Assembly: GCF_012933545.1 (NCBI RefSeq) | Contig: NZ_JAADJU010000004.1 | Coordinates: 248,001 to 312,000 of the forward strand | Reading direction: 5' to 3' | Source of the DNA: Rouxiella aceris | GTDB taxonomy: Bacteria > Pseudomonadota > Gammaproteobacteria > Enterobacterales > Enterobacteriaceae | Length of the DNA: 64,000 nucleotides | Shown: in pieces, positions 31,512-42,383 of the stretch | How positions within the stretch are numbered: the stretch's first letter is position 1 | Layout of the letters: every line of letters starts with the position of its first letter | Notes under the pieces: generated by a model | Databases searched by the model: none | Told to the model about the DNA's origin: nothing | The model's input: only the letters and a program-made list of their open reading frames with translations | Program-made: the position numbers and the translations under genes

Positions 31512-32741
31512 TCACACCACCACCTTCCAACCCGTTCCCCAGCGTGCTGCCAGCTCCGGCGGCAGCGAAGTCAACACCACCTGATGCGCCCCCTGCCAAC
31601 GCGCAAAGCGGCTGATAGCCTCGGCGATATCCCGCGCTCGGCGTACCCCCACTTTGACTCCCGCTTCAAGATGGAGACTTTTAATTTCCAGTTGCTGCGT
31701 CTTGCGATGCATTTTGGCATCAGTGCGGCCAATAATCTCACCGCGATTAAGAATGGGTAGCGTGAAATAGCCATATTGCCGCTTGTCCTGCGGGGTATAA
31801 CACTCCAGGCGGTAATCGAAATTGAACAGCTCAAGGGCACGTTTTCTGTCCCAGACCACGGGGTCAAAAGGCGATAGCAAGGTGGTCACCGTGGAAGTCA
31901 GGGTACCGGCCAGCGCCTGGGCAAGCAGTTGATCATGATCCTGATGGACATACATGGGTGCGTCTATTCCCGTCACCTCAACCGCGGTGATTATCCCCTG
32001 CTGCAACAGTTGCGCAGTCAGCTTTTTACTGTTGACGCGTTTAAGCCGGTAATAGTCAGCCAGCCATTCGATACGAAAAATCCCCAACGCCTGCGCCGAA
32101 CGACACAGCATGGCAAATTCTGCGTCCTCCTTGCTCAATGTCTGGGTGACATCATCCCAGGAAGGCAGCACCTTTTCACGCAGGTCATAAACACGATGGA
32201 AATTGCGCCGCTCAACCACCATTAACTCCCCCGCCGTAAACAGAGTTTCAAGATGTTTTTTATAAGGCTTCCAGTCCCACCAGCCGCTGGTCGCGCGCTT
32301 TTCGGCGCTAAAATCCGCCGAGCGTACCGGGCCGTTCTGCGCAATATGCTGCAACAGATTGGCAATCTCGGTTTGATGTTGATTAAACCAGGCCTGATTG
32401 AACTTCCAGCCCATGGCCTCGGGAGCCAGCATGCGGTGACGCAGCAAGGGATAATCTTCAATAGGAATAAAGCAAGCCTCGTGGGCCCAATATTCAAAGA
32501 GTTGATGTTCACGCAAGGCGGTTTCCAGCCATGCCGAGGGATACTCACCCAGGCGACTGAACAGGACTAAATAGGGACTGCGGGCGACTACGCTGATGGT
32601 ATCAATTTGCAGCAGGGCCATACGCTGGATAGCGGTAAGCAGATCGTTGGGATGAGCCTGACGTTTTAAGGGGGATTGCAGTTGTTGAGCTGCGAGATGC
32701 AGTACGCGCGCAGCAGAGAGAGGTAACACCGGGATAGGCAT
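31512..32741 (-). CDS. ycaQ: YcaQ (AlkX), interstrand-crosslink DNA glycosylase, HTH_42 family
   Basis: 409 residues from the ATG at 32741; a TTG six codons upstream is in frame but unlikely (E. coli YcaQ is 410). It is built of winged-helix repeats. The catalytic Q-hydrophobic-D motif is QID in LLQIDTISVVARSPYLVLFSR. YWAHEACFIP, WWDWKPYKKHLETLF and LSPFDPVVWDRKRA are conserved. It unhooks nitrogen-mustard-type interstrand crosslinks and removes bulky N7 adducts. In E. coli it is next to lpxK; here two csp genes lie between. Confidence 0.94.
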   Translation of the reverse strand: MPIPVLPLSAARVLHLAAQQLQSPLKRQAHPNDLLTAIQRMALLQIDTISVVARSPYLVLFSRLGEYPSAWLETALREHQLFEYWAHEACFIPIEDYPLLRHRMLAPEAMGWKFNQAWFNQHQTEIANLLQHIAQNGPVRSADFSAEKRATSGWWDWKPYKKHLETLFTAGELMVVERRNFHRVYDLREKVLPSWDDVTQTLSKEDAEFAMLCRSAQALGIFRIEWLADYYRLKRVNSKKLTAQLLQQGIITAVEVTGIDAPMYVHQDHDQLLAQALAGTLTSTVTTLLSPFDPVVWDRKRALELFNFDYRLECYTPQDKRQYGYFTLPILNRGEIIGRTDAKMHRKTQQLEIKSLHLEAGVKVGVRRARDIAEAISRFARWQGAHQVVLTSLPPELAARWGTGWKVVV

Positions 32742-32883
32742 ATCGATATCCGTGAGCAAAAGTACCTGCCCGATTTTCTCACATCATTGCAAGAAAGCAG
32801 GCGAAGCAACCAGTATACGGATACCGATAACATATTTTTATCAGTGGGTAAAATGCCCGCCACTGATTTTGGGTGACGCTCGC

Positions 32884-33096
32884 TTAGAAAGCGATAACGT
32901 CGGCGGCCGCTGGGCCGTAAGTCGAACTATTATAAATGGTGAACTCTACGCTTTGACCGGCATTCAGTGATTTATTTCGCGTATTGGCAATTGAATTACG
33001 ACTTACATAAATCTCAGACGAACCGTCAACAGGAGAGATAAAACCATAGCCTTTGGCCTGATTAAACCATTTAACAAAACCCATTTTTAACATCAT
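32884..33096 (-). CDS. Divergent cold-shock-domain protein
   Basis: 70 residues, CspA fold. The N-terminal strand and RNP1 are conserved (FVKWFNQAKGYGFISP), but RNP2 is IYVSRNSI where canonical proteins have VFVHFSAI, so the nucleic-acid-binding His and Phe are replaced by Ser and Arg. The Tyr of the next loop is also lost (RNKSL). It resembles the CspF/CspH class, whose function is unknown. AAGGAAG precedes the first of two ATGs. It lies 235 bp downstream of a canonical csp on the same strand, with its own structured leader. Confidence 0.88.
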   Translation of the reverse strand: MMLKMGFVKWFNQAKGYGFISPVDGSSEIYVSRNSIANTRNKSLNAGQSVEFTIYNSSTYGPAAADVIAF

Positions 33097-33331
33097 ATTT
33101 TTACTTCCTTAATTTTGGGCATCCATGACAACGCTTTATTATTATTGTTCGGATGCGCTTGCCCATTCTAAAGTTATTCGTATAAAGAACCTCTAATGAG
33201 CGTATAAACCCTGCCTTCATTGGCAGGATAAACATTGAGTTGGTATTGATAGTATTACCACCAAGAGATTAGACAGTAATCATCACCACAAGTTCCCGTG
33301 GCCATCAACTCGTTACTTTTCGATTTTTTGC
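33097..33331 (-). promoter_or_regulatory. Structured 5' leader of the divergent csp gene
   Basis: TACTAT (33249-33254 on the minus strand) is a plausible -10 box, giving a leader of about 145 nt. A hairpin CCTGCC-6-GGCAGG occupies 33210-33227. The same GCAGGG-type stem, preceded by GAA and followed by a TTTAT stretch, occurs in the leader of the neighbouring csp gene. Long structured leaders are the thermosensing elements of cspA-type genes. Confidence 0.5.
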
Positions 33332-33541
33332 TTACAGCGCAACAACGTTGGCAGCAGCGGGGCCACGCGGGCTATCCTGAATACTGTATTCAACACGCTG
33401 ACCTTCAGCCAGGGTCTTGAAGCCTTCAGAGGCGATAGCAGAAAAATGCACAAACACATCTTTGCCGCCGTCCTGTTGTTCAATAAATCCAAAACCTTTA
33501 CTTTCGTTGAACCATTTTACTTGACCGATTTTCTTCGTCAT
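33332..33541 (-). CDS. Cold-shock protein, CspA family
   Basis: 69 residues, canonical: [16 protein letters not shown] (RNP1), [10 protein letters not shown] (RNP2), [11 protein letters not shown] at the C-terminus. It is a single OB-fold that binds single-stranded RNA and acts as an RNA chaperone. AAAAGG stands before the ATG. The exact paralogue (cspA, cspB, cspG or cspE type) cannot be decided from sequence alone, so no symbol is given. In E. coli no csp gene is at this place. Confidence 0.95.
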   Translation of the reverse strand: MTKKIGQVKWFNESKGFGFIEQQDGGKDVFVHFSAIASEGFKTLAEGQRVEYSIQDSPRGPAAANVVAL

Positions 33542-33890
33542 TTTTAAAACCTTTTAAATATTAATTTCCAGCCATAAAGGCAATAGCGGCCATCTTTTAG
33601 AAAGATTACTTATGGGAGGTACTCAGAAGGTTCGTCTTTGAAGCGGAATCAATCAAACAAGAAGATAACGTTTTGGGAGGAACAACTACTTACTCTTAAC
33701 GATGCTGTACATACTCATAAATAGCCCTGCTTTCACAGGCCAGATGCTATTTACTCATAATTATCCGACAAGGTCAAGTTAACAGACCTGCCTATTTTAT
33801 GAATTGTGTGTGTTTTAGATTTAACCATTGAATAACATAGCAATTAAAAATTATCTTTTTATCACTTTCTGCCGAGGCAATGCGTGTTCA
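33542..33890 (-). promoter_or_regulatory. Long 5' leader and promoter region of the CspA-family gene
   Basis: 349 bp without an ORF between lpxK and the csp gene. On the minus strand GATAAT at 33760-33765 is a possible -10 box, predicting a leader of about 210 nt, typical for cspA-type mRNAs. A hairpin built from ATAGC-CCTG and CAGG-GCTAT occupies about 33721-33750. TGCGTG-5-CACGCA near 33880-33896 overlaps the lpxK stop and may help separate the units. Confidence 0.5.
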
Positions 33891-34880
33891 TCACGCAGAT
33901 GGCTTAACCAGGGCGCAAATTCTTTCAAGCAAATTTAAAGACCCAGGTTCGGCAAGCTGCGCATCAACGGGAAGATACCACCAGTTCGCTTCGGCAAAGG
34001 CGCGGCATTTTACTGCATCTTTCTCTGTCATCAGTAATATCTGCGTCGGGGACGCTAATGCCTTGAGTTGCGCAGGCTGATAGGCCTGGTGATCGGCAAA
34101 GGCAATCTCCTGCTCAGGCTGTACGCCTGACTGACGTAAGGTAGCGAAAAAACGCGGCGGATGGCCGATACCCGCCATGGCGACCACGGCCGACAAGCTT
34201 TGCACCGGACGCTTTTCACCGCTCAACAGGTTAATAGCCAGGCCAGCCTGCAACGACATGCCTATCTCTCTGCCCTGCCCCTGGCCGTTGCCATTGATAA
34301 TCACCGCATCGACGCTGCGTAATCTTGAGGCACGTTCCCGCATGGGCCCAGCTGGCAGCCAGTGACCGTTGCCAAAACGACGCACACCATCAACGACGAC
34401 GATTTCGAAATCGCGCTGCAGGGCGTAATGCTGTAAGCCATCATCGGTAACGATAAGATCGACAGGCGCTGCCTGTAAAAGCGCTTTGACCGCCTCACTG
34501 CGATTAGGAGAAACGGCGACCGGCGCACCAGTGCGTTGAAAAATCAGCACTGGTTCGTCACCGGCCTGCGCGGTGGTGGTGGCGTTATCCAGCAGTAAAG
34601 GATAGCGTTCTGCCTTACCGCCATAGCCGCGTGAAACCACGCCGACACGCAGCCCACGCTGTTGTAAATGCTCAACCAGCCAGATCACCACCGGGGTCTT
34701 ACCGTTACCACCGGCGGTCAGGTTGCCGACAATCACCACCGGAACCGGTGCTCGCCAGCTTTTCTTCCAGCCTTTTTTATAGCAAAAGCGCAGGATCAGG
34801 GTAATCAGGCCGTACAAACCACTCAGCGGCAGCAGCAGCAGATAGAGTGCGGATTGCCCCGACCAGATACGCTCAATCAT
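33891..34880 (-). CDS. lpxK: Tetraacyldisaccharide 4'-kinase
   Basis: 329 residues (E. coli 328). It phosphorylates the lipid A disaccharide precursor to lipid IVA at the inner membrane. It has an N-terminal membrane-anchoring helix ([21 protein letters not shown]), then the P-loop [34 protein letters not shown] and [14 protein letters not shown]. The ATG overlaps the msbA stop (ATGA). lpxK and msbA together make lipid A and flip it. Confidence 0.97.
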   Translation of the reverse strand: MIERIWSGQSALYLLLLPLSGLYGLITLILRFCYKKGWKKSWRAPVPVVIVGNLTAGGNGKTPVVIWLVEHLQQRGLRVGVVSRGYGGKAERYPLLLDNATTTAQAGDEPVLIFQRTGAPVAVSPNRSEAVKALLQAAPVDLIVTDDGLQHYALQRDFEIVVVDGVRRFGNGHWLPAGPMRERASRLRSVDAVIINGNGQGQGREIGMSLQAGLAINLLSGEKRPVQSLSAVVAMAGIGHPPRFFATLRQSGVQPEQEIAFADHQAYQPAQLKALASPTQILLMTEKDAVKCRAFAEANWWYLPVDAQLAEPGSLNLLERICALVKPSA

Positions 34881-36625
34881 TGGCCAAACTGCATACGATG
34901 CAATTGCGCATAAACCCCGTGCATGGCGATCAGCTCGTCATGAGGACCACGCTCCACCACTTTGCCATCTTCGATCACCAGGATTTGATCGGCTTTTTCG
35001 ATAGTAGACAGACGGTGGGCGATCACCAGTGAAGTGCGGTTTTTCTGCAGTTCATCCAAAGCTGCCTGAATGGCGCGTTCGGACTCGGTATCGAGCGCCG
35101 AAGTAGCTTCGTCGAGGATCAGCACTGGCGAATCACGCAGCAAGGCACGGGCAATGGCGATACGCTGGCGTTGGCCACCAGAGAGCAGCACACCGTTTTC
35201 GCCGATTACCGTATCCAGGCCATTTTCCATCTTGCTGATGAAATCCATGGCATGGGCCATAGTCGCGGCCTTTTCAACATCTTCGCGGCTATAAACTTCG
35301 GTACGCGCGTAGGCAATATTATTGGCAATGGTGTCATTAAACAGATGCACGTTTTGTGAAACCAACGCTACCTGATCGCGTAATGACGACAGGGTATATT
35401 CACGTAAATCGTGACCATCGAGCAGAATTTCACCCTTCTGAATATCGTAAAAACGGGTCAGCAGATTGGCAATAGTTGATTTACCTGAACCCGAACGCCC
35501 AACCAGAGCCACGGTTTTACCCGCCGGGATATCAAAGGAGATCTCGCGAAGCGCCGGTTTTTCACTGCTACCGTAGTAAAAGGTGACATTTTTAAATTCA
35601 ATATCCCCTTTGGCACGTTCTACTGCCAACGTGCCTTCGTCTTTCTCCTGTTCCATATCAAGAATGCTGTACAGCGTCTGGCAAGCAGCCATACCACGCT
35701 GGAACTGGGCATTGACGTTGGTCAGGGATTTCAACGGTCGCATCAGGGCAATCATTGAAGAGAACACCACTGTAATGGTACCGGCGCTCAGGGTTTCCAT
35801 CACTGACGGGAAACTGGCGGCATACAGCACAAAGGCCAGCGCCAGCGAGGCGATCAGCTGAATAATGGGATCGGAAATGGAAGACGCCGACACCAGACGC
35901 ATGCCCTGACGACGCATATGATTGCTGACGTCATCAAAACGTTCGGTTTCAACCTTCTGTCCGCCAAAAATCAGCACTTCTTTATGCCCTTTCAGCATCT
36001 GTTCGGCGCTGGTCGTGACCTGTCCCATACTGTTTTGCATATTCTTGCTGATAGTACGAAAACGCTTGGACACTACGCGAATGACGATAGAAACAATTGG
36101 CGCAATGATCACCAGGATCACTGACAGCTGCCAACTGTAATAGAACATCATAATAAACAGGCCAATAATCGACGCCCCTTCGCGCACCACTGTCACCAGG
36201 GCACTGGAAGAGGACGATGCCACTTGCTCGGAGTCATAGGTAATGCGAGAAAGCAGGGTCCCGGTGGACTGTTGGTCAAAGAACGCCACCGGCATTCTCA
36301 TCATATGACCAAAGAGTCGACGCCGCATTTCCATTACCACTTTGCCAGACACCCAGGAAATACAGTAACTCGAGATATAGCCACTGACGCCACGCACAAT
36401 CATCAAACCAATGACCACCAACGGCATCCACAATAAAATCGAACGGTCAGCTTTACCAAAGCCATCATCCAATAGTGGCTTCAGCAGCGATAGCATGAGG
36501 GTATCACCGGCGGCATTGACCACCAGTGCAATAGCCGCAGCAATAAGCCCGGCTTTAAAAGGGGTGATCATCGGCCAGAGGCGACGGAATGTCTGCCAGG
36601 TGGAGAGATCTTTATCATTCATCAT
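34877..36625 (-). CDS. msbA: Lipid A flippase MsbA (ABC transporter)
   Basis: 582 residues, the E. coli length. Six transmembrane helices in the first ~330 residues are followed by an ATPase domain with Walker [10 protein letters not shown], the Q loop [11 protein letters not shown], the signature [16 protein letters not shown], Walker [13 protein letters not shown] and the H loop VIAHRLST. As a homodimer it flips core-lipid A across the inner membrane. It is coupled to lpxK and lies 35 bp downstream of comEC on the same strand. Confidence 0.98.
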   Translation of the reverse strand: MMNDKDLSTWQTFRRLWPMITPFKAGLIAAAIALVVNAAGDTLMLSLLKPLLDDGFGKADRSILLWMPLVVIGLMIVRGVSGYISSYCISWVSGKVVMEMRRRLFGHMMRMPVAFFDQQSTGTLLSRITYDSEQVASSSSSALVTVVREGASIIGLFIMMFYYSWQLSVILVIIAPIVSIVIRVVSKRFRTISKNMQNSMGQVTTSAEQMLKGHKEVLIFGGQKVETERFDDVSNHMRRQGMRLVSASSISDPIIQLIASLALAFVLYAASFPSVMETLSAGTITVVFSSMIALMRPLKSLTNVNAQFQRGMAACQTLYSILDMEQEKDEGTLAVERAKGDIEFKNVTFYYGSSEKPALREISFDIPAGKTVALVGRSGSGKSTIANLLTRFYDIQKGEILLDGHDLREYTLSSLRDQVALVSQNVHLFNDTIANNIAYARTEVYSREDVEKAATMAHAMDFISKMENGLDTVIGENGVLLSGGQRQRIAIARALLRDSPVLILDEATSALDTESERAIQAALDELQKNRTSLVIAHRLSTIEKADQILVIEDGKVVERGPHDELIAMHGVYAQLHRMQFGQ

Positions 36626-36660
36626 GCAATTAACCAGCAGCGAAATAAACAGCGGCCATT

Positions 36661-38952
36661 CTACTCATTATCGTCCCCAACGCCAAACCACTGATGGTAC
36701 CAACGTGGCATTAATTGCTCCCGCAGGCCTTTAATTGCCCAATAGTTGTTGAAAAAAAAGGCACTCAGTTGGCCGGAGCGGGCGGTATCGCGCCAGATCA
36801 CCCCATTTTCACGGTAACTTTGTTTTATTTTTTGCGCCGGTAAACGCCAGCGATTAAAGCGAGAGGCAGAAGCCATTGCGACTTCAGGTCTGCTGGCCCG
36901 CAGAAAAGGGCCAATTGAGGAAGTACGACTGCCGTGGTGCGGTACTTGTAATAAATTGACCGCTAAATGCGACCGTTGATATTTAACTAACAAGGTTTCG
37001 GCCTCGCGTTCAATATCTCCGGTCAGTAACAGACTGAATGTCCCGTCGCTGACGCGCAAGACACAGCTTTGGTTGTTACCGGCATGGTCATGAGTGGACG
37101 GTGGCCACAGCACGGTAAATAACAAACCTTGCCAATGCCATTGCTGTCCCTGACGACAGGGTGAATAACCCTGAAATGAGGCGCGGATTGTCGCCTCGGG
37201 AAAGGCCGCGCTTATTCGGTCGGTGCCGCCGTGATGGTCCAGGTGACTATGGCTGATAATGATTTGCTCAACAGCCAGATTACGCCACTGCAGATAGGGC
37301 AGGATCTGCATCTCGGCCTGTGAGCCGCCTTCCCAGCGATTGCCGGTATCATAGAGCACGGCGCGACCATTCTTTTCAATCAACACCGCCAGTCCGTGGC
37401 CAACATCCAGCATATCCACTCGCCAATTCTCTTTTTCACGATAGCTGGACTGTCGCCAGCAGAATATCAGTACGCATAGCGTCAGTACGTTGAGCGGATA
37501 GCTATATAGCCAGCCCATACGCCAGAGGATAACGCCAAGCCAGCCGGTAACACCCAGGACCAGAGTGCTCTCCCCTAACGGCAGCCAATAAATCTCGGCC
37601 CGCCACAGTCCGGTTAGCATCCAGGAGAGCGAGCGATCCGCTGCCCACCACAGCACCGCGTTCAGGGAAAGCGCCATATCAAAGGGCAAGTGATTTAAAA
37701 ACAGCGCCGCCAGCACCAGCGGCACGGTGACCAGCGAGACAATCGGCACCGCCCACAGGTTGGCAAAGAAAGAGGCAAGACTCAAACCGTGAAACAGGGC
37801 AATCTGCATCGGTAGCAGCAGGAAGGTCATCCCCAGTTGCAGATGCCCCCAGCGCAGCCAGGCCCAATACCAATGCCGTGAAAACCGCGCCGCCAATGGC
37901 ACCCATTGAAACCAGAAAATCAGCGCTGCCACAGCAAAACACGACAGCCAAAAACTGTCTGAAAGGATATTTAGCGGATCGCTACACATCAATAATGCCA
38001 CGCCCCACAGCCAGACTTGCCAGGGATGGCAGTGCACCCGAAACAGGCGCAGCAGCAGCCATAGCGAGATAGCAACGGCGGCGCGCATGGCAGGCGGATT
38101 GACGCCGGATAGCCAGGTGTAATAGAGCATGGTTATGCCGCTAAGCAGCAGGGGGAAACGATAGTCTATCCAGCGTATTGGTAACAGATACTGGATGGCG
38201 CGCGCCAGCAACCAGCCTATCAGCGCCGCTACCCCGATATGCAATCCGGAGATGGCCATCAGATGCGCGGTGCCGGTCATTTTAAATAATTGCGCCAGCG
38301 GTGAGTCGAGTAACGAGCGTTCACCAAATGCCAGCGCCAGCAGGATCGGCATATTGTCGACGCCGGTCAGTTGCCGCTGCACAGCGCTAATCACCCGCTG
38401 ACGCGCTGTGCATGCCGTGGTTAACGGCGTTGCCGCGTCCACATGTCCGTTTAGAGTTTGTCGGTTAGCCACAGCCCAGCGCTGTCCATCAAAGCCACCG
38501 AGATTAAGTTGGCTGTGCACCGGGCGTAAACTTAGGGTCAGCAGCCAGCGCTGCCCTGCGCAATAGTCAGCGGGAAGGTCCTCGCTGGATATGCGCGCCG
38601 CCAGCGGCGGGAATACCCGCTGACCGTTAATCTCTTTTAAGGCAATCAGCAGATTATGCTTATCTTCTCGCTGCAAAAACGGGGTGATCACCTCGGCGAC
38701 TACCTGCTGTTTCCGCCCGCTAAAATCGTCGGTTTGCTGCAAAATTTGCTGCGCGTTGACGGTGGCCCATAGAAAAGCGGCTAGCGCAATGCACAGCAAT
38801 TTACTGAGTCGATAAGGCAAATAACCGGCAATAGCGGTGATAAGCAGCAAAACAATACCCAGCGTGAGGTCGGGTAATACCGGCAGCACCGTCAGCGGCA
38901 AGATCCCGGTTATCAGCGCCAGCGCCAACTGGCTGAGTGTGATTTTGATCAT
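36661..38952 (-). CDS. comEC: ComEC/Rec2-family DNA-uptake channel protein
   Basis: 763 residues (E. coli YcaI 754). It has N-terminal hydrophobic helices and a DUF4131 region, a central Competence domain with many membrane segments ([43 protein letters not shown]), and a C-terminal metallo-beta-lactamase domain ([31 protein letters not shown]). It is the inner-membrane channel for single-stranded DNA in competent bacteria. GGAGGCGAG precedes the ATG. Upstream of msbA, as in E. coli. Confidence 0.95.
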   Translation of the reverse strand: MIKITLSQLALALITGILPLTVLPVLPDLTLGIVLLLITAIAGYLPYRLSKLLCIALAAFLWATVNAQQILQQTDDFSGRKQQVVAEVITPFLQREDKHNLLIALKEINGQRVFPPLAARISSEDLPADYCAGQRWLLTLSLRPVHSQLNLGGFDGQRWAVANRQTLNGHVDAATPLTTACTARQRVISAVQRQLTGVDNMPILLALAFGERSLLDSPLAQLFKMTGTAHLMAISGLHIGVAALIGWLLARAIQYLLPIRWIDYRFPLLLSGITMLYYTWLSGVNPPAMRAAVAISLWLLLRLFRVHCHPWQVWLWGVALLMCSDPLNILSDSFWLSCFAVAALIFWFQWVPLAARFSRHWYWAWLRWGHLQLGMTFLLLPMQIALFHGLSLASFFANLWAVPIVSLVTVPLVLAALFLNHLPFDMALSLNAVLWWAADRSLSWMLTGLWRAEIYWLPLGESTLVLGVTGWLGVILWRMGWLYSYPLNVLTLCVLIFCWRQSSYREKENWRVDMLDVGHGLAVLIEKNGRAVLYDTGNRWEGGSQAEMQILPYLQWRNLAVEQIIISHSHLDHHGGTDRISAAFPEATIRASFQGYSPCRQGQQWHWQGLLFTVLWPPSTHDHAGNNQSCVLRVSDGTFSLLLTGDIEREAETLLVKYQRSHLAVNLLQVPHHGSRTSSIGPFLRASRPEVAMASASRFNRWRLPAQKIKQSYRENGVIWRDTARSGQLSAFFFNNYWAIKGLREQLMPRWYHQWFGVGDDNE

Positions 38953-39154
38953 CTCGCCTCCTTACAATATTAGCCCAAAGACCGACCGAATGGAGAGAGC
39001 AGAAGCGGGAAGTCTCTGTGCGACCGTCGCCTGGCGGCTGGCGGTGCAGAAAGCAGATTGTTGTCAAAAGACGCGGTGGGGGCAATCTTCAGCGATTAAG
39101 GTTGCGAGGCATTACGCAGATTATCTGCCAGGGTTGAGGCCATTTAAACAAAAA

Positions 39155-39182
39155 AAAACGGTGTCCGTTAAGACACCGTTTT
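39155..39182. terminator. ihfB terminator
   Basis: AAAACGGTGTC and GACACCGTTTT form an 11-bp stem with a 6-nt loop. On the minus strand a run of nine T follows, about 40 bp after the ihfB stop. Confidence 0.93.
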
Positions 39183-39220
39183 GTTCGCAGTAGGCATACA
39201 CCCAGGTTGAGGATTAATCC

Positions 39221-39505
39221 TCAGCCATAAATGTTCGCACGGTCGCGCAACTCTTTGCCTGGCTTGAAATGAGGAACGTATTTACCGTCCAACTCAACTT
39301 TGTCACCAGTTTTAGGATTACGTCCAACGCGCGGAGCACGGTAGTGAAGAGAAAAACTGCCGAACCCGCGGATTTCGATGCGTTCACCATCAGCTAAGGT
39401 TGCAGCCATATGTTCAAGCATCTCTTTCACGGCATCCTCAACGGCTTTCGCCGGAACATGAGAGTGCTGGCCTGCAAGTCTTTCAATAAGTTCAGACTTG
39501 GTCAT
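39221..39505 (-). CDS. ihfB: Integration host factor beta subunit
   Basis: 94 residues, exactly the E. coli length, beginning [42 protein letters not shown] is the HU/IHF DNA-binding arm, including the intercalating proline region. With IhfA it bends DNA at specific sites. It lies 120 bp after rpsA on the same strand. The stop is inside a 16-bp palindrome (39208-39223, TGAGGATTAATCCTCA), probably coincidence. Confidence 0.98.
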   Translation of the reverse strand: MTKSELIERLAGQHSHVPAKAVEDAVKEMLEHMAATLADGERIEIRGFGSFSLHYRAPRVGRNPKTGDKVELDGKYVPHFKPGKELRDRANIYG

Positions 39506-39540
39506 ATAACCTCCAAGCTTTGCAGCTAAACTACCGTATA

Positions 39541-39563
39541 GAAGCGGTTAACAAAACCGCTTC
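39541..39563 (-). terminator. Hairpin between rpsA and ihfB
   Basis: GAAGCGGTT and AACCGCTTC form a 9-bp stem with a 5-nt loop in the 120-bp rpsA-ihfB gap. No T-run follows on the minus strand, so it is more likely a partial terminator or mRNA-stability hairpin between the two genes. Confidence 0.45.
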
Positions 39564-39626
39564 CCGTTTTATAACCTGAATCGTTAACGTGACAGCAGAG
39601 CTGCCACGCTGGCGACTTTGGCTATA

Positions 39627-41300
39627 TTACTCGCCTTTTGCCGCTTTGAATGCTTCAGCCATTGCGTTGGAGAAGTTGGTTTCGTCTGGTTTGTTGTTAA
39701 CCACAGCGATAGCATCTTTCTCGTCAGCTTCGTCCTTGGCACGGACGGACAGGCTAACAACACGGTTCTTACGGTCAACACCGGTGAATTTAGCTTCAAC
39801 TTCATCACCAACGTTCAGAACCAGAGTTGCGTCTTCAATACGGTCGCGAGAAGCTTCAGAAGCACGCAGGTAACCTTCTACACCGCCTGCTAATTCAACT
39901 GTAGCACCTTTGGCGTCAACTGCAGTGACTTTACCAGTAACAATAGTACCTTTCTTGTTTACAGACAGGTAGTTATTGAACGGATCTTCAGCCAGTTGTT
40001 TCACGCCCAGGGAGATGCGTTCGCGCTCTGCGTCAACCTGCAGAACCACAGCTGCGATTTCGTCGCCTTTTTTGTATTCACGTACTGCTTCTTCGCCTGC
40101 AACGTTCCAGGAGATGTCAGACAGGTGAACCAGGCCGTCGATGCCGCCGTCCAGACCAATGAAGATACCGAAGTCAGTGATTGACTTGATTTTACCTTCA
40201 ACACGGTCGTTCTTGTTGTGGGTTTCTGCGAACTGCTGCCATGGGTTGGCTTTACACTGTTTCAGGCCCAGAGAGATACGACGACGTTCTTCGTCGATGT
40301 CCAGAACCATAACTTCCACTACATCACCAACGTTAACAACTTTGGATGGGTGGATGTTTTTGTTGGTCCAGTCCATTTCAGACACGTGAACCAGACCTTC
40401 AACGCCTTCTTCGATTTCTACGAAGCAGCCGTAATCAGTCAGGTTAGTTACGCGACCAGTCAGCTTGGTGCTTTCTGGGTAACGTTTAGCGATAGCGACC
40501 CAAGGATCTTCGCCCAGCTGTTTCAAGCCAAGGGATACACGGGTACGTTCACGGTCGAATTTCAGAACTTTAACAGTGATTTCGTCGCCAACATTTACGA
40601 TTTCGCTTGGATGCTTAACGCGTTTCCAGGCCATATCGGTAATGTGCAACAGGCCGTCAACACCGCCCAGATCAACGAATGCACCGTAGTCAGTGAGGTT
40701 CTTAACGATACCTTTAACTTCCATGCCTTCCTGCAGGTTTTCCAGCAGTTGATCGCGCTCAGCGCTGTTCTCAGACTCAATTACTGCACGACGAGAAACA
40801 ACAACGTTGTTGCGTTTCTGATCCAGCTTGATGACTTTGAACTCAAGATCTTTGCCTTCGAGATGCAGCGTGTCGCGAACAGGACGAACGTCTACCAGTG
40901 AACCTGGCAGGAACGCACGAATGCCGTTCAGCTCAACGGTGAAACCGCCTTTAACTTTACCGTTGATAACACCGGTAACAGTTGCAGCTTCTTCATAAGC
41001 TTTTTCCAGCATCAGCCATGCTTCATGACGCTTAGCTTTTTCACGGGACAGCAGAGTTTCACCGAAGCCGTCTTCCACAGCGTCCAGCGCAACATCAACT
41101 TCGTCGCCTACCTGGATTTCCAGTTCGCCCTGTGCGTTTTTAAACTGTTCTGCCGGAATAGCAGACTCAGACTTCAGACCGGCGTCAACCAGTACGATGT
41201 CTTTGTCGATAGACACAACAACACCACGGACGATGGAACCCGGACGGGTTTCGATTGTTTTTAAGGATTCTTCAAAGAGTTGAGCAAAAGATTCAGTCAT
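39627..41300 (-). CDS. rpsA: 30S ribosomal protein S1
   Basis: 557 residues from the ATG at 41300, matching E. coli S1 exactly ([14 protein letters not shown]). The frame continues 12 codons upstream to an unlikely start. It contains six S1/OB repeats: two N-terminal ribosome-binding ones and four RNA-binding ones (for example [20 protein letters not shown]). There is no strong Shine-Dalgarno before the ATG (AAAGATTATCAAC), as in E. coli, where rpsA uses a structured leader and is autoregulated by S1. Confidence 0.98.
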   Translation of the reverse strand: MTESFAQLFEESLKTIETRPGSIVRGVVVSIDKDIVLVDAGLKSESAIPAEQFKNAQGELEIQVGDEVDVALDAVEDGFGETLLSREKAKRHEAWLMLEKAYEEAATVTGVINGKVKGGFTVELNGIRAFLPGSLVDVRPVRDTLHLEGKDLEFKVIKLDQKRNNVVVSRRAVIESENSAERDQLLENLQEGMEVKGIVKNLTDYGAFVDLGGVDGLLHITDMAWKRVKHPSEIVNVGDEITVKVLKFDRERTRVSLGLKQLGEDPWVAIAKRYPESTKLTGRVTNLTDYGCFVEIEEGVEGLVHVSEMDWTNKNIHPSKVVNVGDVVEVMVLDIDEERRRISLGLKQCKANPWQQFAETHNKNDRVEGKIKSITDFGIFIGLDGGIDGLVHLSDISWNVAGEEAVREYKKGDEIAAVVLQVDAERERISLGVKQLAEDPFNNYLSVNKKGTIVTGKVTAVDAKGATVELAGGVEGYLRASEASRDRIEDATLVLNVGDEVEAKFTGVDRKNRVVSLSVRAKDEADEKDAIAVVNNKPDETNFSNAMAEAFKAAKGE

Positions 41301-41478
41301 GTTGATAATCTTTAGGTTCTTAAGTTTAACGTCCATCTGGCTTCATGCTGGATGGGGTTGTTTCAAATGCCCCGCTACCGTCCTGGCGGCGAGGTTAAAA
41401 AAAACGATAGCCAAAACTGGCACTGAATGGCTATTCTCGATAAAACAAGAACAGTTCAGCACCAGATAATGGCGCGGA

Positions 41479-42177
41479 TCACCGGGTTTGTTTTTGCGGT
41501 AATCCTAGAATTTCAGTGGCATACGCCAGCGCTTGTTCGATAACTGCGTCGATGGACATACTGGTTGAATCCAGTATTAACGCGTCCTCGGCAGGAACTA
41601 AAGGCGCAACAGGCCGATTACGATCACGGTCATCCCGTTCTTTTATCTCGGCTAAAAGACGTTCAAAGTTAACACTAAAGCCCTTTTCCTGCAACTGTAG
41701 CATTCTTCTGTTTGCACGTTCTTCAGGACTGGCATCGAGAAAAATCTTCACTGGCGCATCGGGAAACACCACGGTGCCCATATCTCGACCATCGGCGATC
41801 AGCCCCGGCAGATCTCTGAAAGCCCGCTGGCGGCGCAGTAGCGCCTCACGAACCCGAGGGAAAGCCGCTGCCTGTGATGCCGTGTTGCCTACGGTTTCGG
41901 TGCGGATCTCCTGACTGACATCCTCACCCTCTAAAATGACGTTTAATTGTCCATTGTTGGCCACAAAGCGAACATCGAGATGTGCAGCCAGTGGCACTAA
42001 AGCCTCTTCGGAGACAATATCGACCTGATGGTGCAGCGCAGCCAATGCCAAAACGCGATAAATGGCGCCCGAATCCAGCAAGTGCCACTCAAATGCTTCT
42101 GCCAATGCCTTACAAAGCGTGCCTTTACCGGCGCCACTTGGCCCATCAACGGTTATCACCGGAGCTATAGCCGTCAT
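41479..42177 (-). CDS. cmk: Cytidylate kinase
   Basis: 232 residues (E. coli 227). It phosphorylates CMP and dCMP. It has the P-loop [20 protein letters not shown], the NMP-binding region [15 protein letters not shown], and [38 protein letters not shown] precedes the ATG. It is upstream of rpsA on the same strand, in a conserved pair. Confidence 0.97.
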   Translation of the reverse strand: MTAIAPVITVDGPSGAGKGTLCKALAEAFEWHLLDSGAIYRVLALAALHHQVDIVSEEALVPLAAHLDVRFVANNGQLNVILEGEDVSQEIRTETVGNTASQAAAFPRVREALLRRQRAFRDLPGLIADGRDMGTVVFPDAPVKIFLDASPEERANRRMLQLQEKGFSVNFERLLAEIKERDDRDRNRPVAPLVPAEDALILDSTSMSIDAVIEQALAYATEILGLPQKQTR

Positions 42178-42383
42178 TTCACTCTCCTTTCGGTGGGGAA
42201 AACCCTCATCATTAACCCAAAGGGGGCTAATTCAGGTGCAGCATTATACGCTGCCTTTTTCCTAACTGTTACCCTGCGTCAGCAACTTACGAAAAATAAG
42301 CCTCAGTCGCAGATGAAATTGTTAACTCAATCAACAAATCAGGATAACTAAGTTTAGCGACGAGAAGATGACCATGCCAAAAA
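42178..42383. other. cmk upstream region
   Basis: About 200 bp between cmk and the first 131-bp element. It probably carries the cmk promoter. In E. coli ycaL, a metalloprotease gene, sits between cmk and aroA; here there is none and no remnant that I can see. Confidence 0.4.

Noticed and set aside
39208-39223. 16-bp palindrome at the ihfB stop as an operator
   Set aside because: It overlaps the end of a coding sequence and no promoter follows; probably chance.
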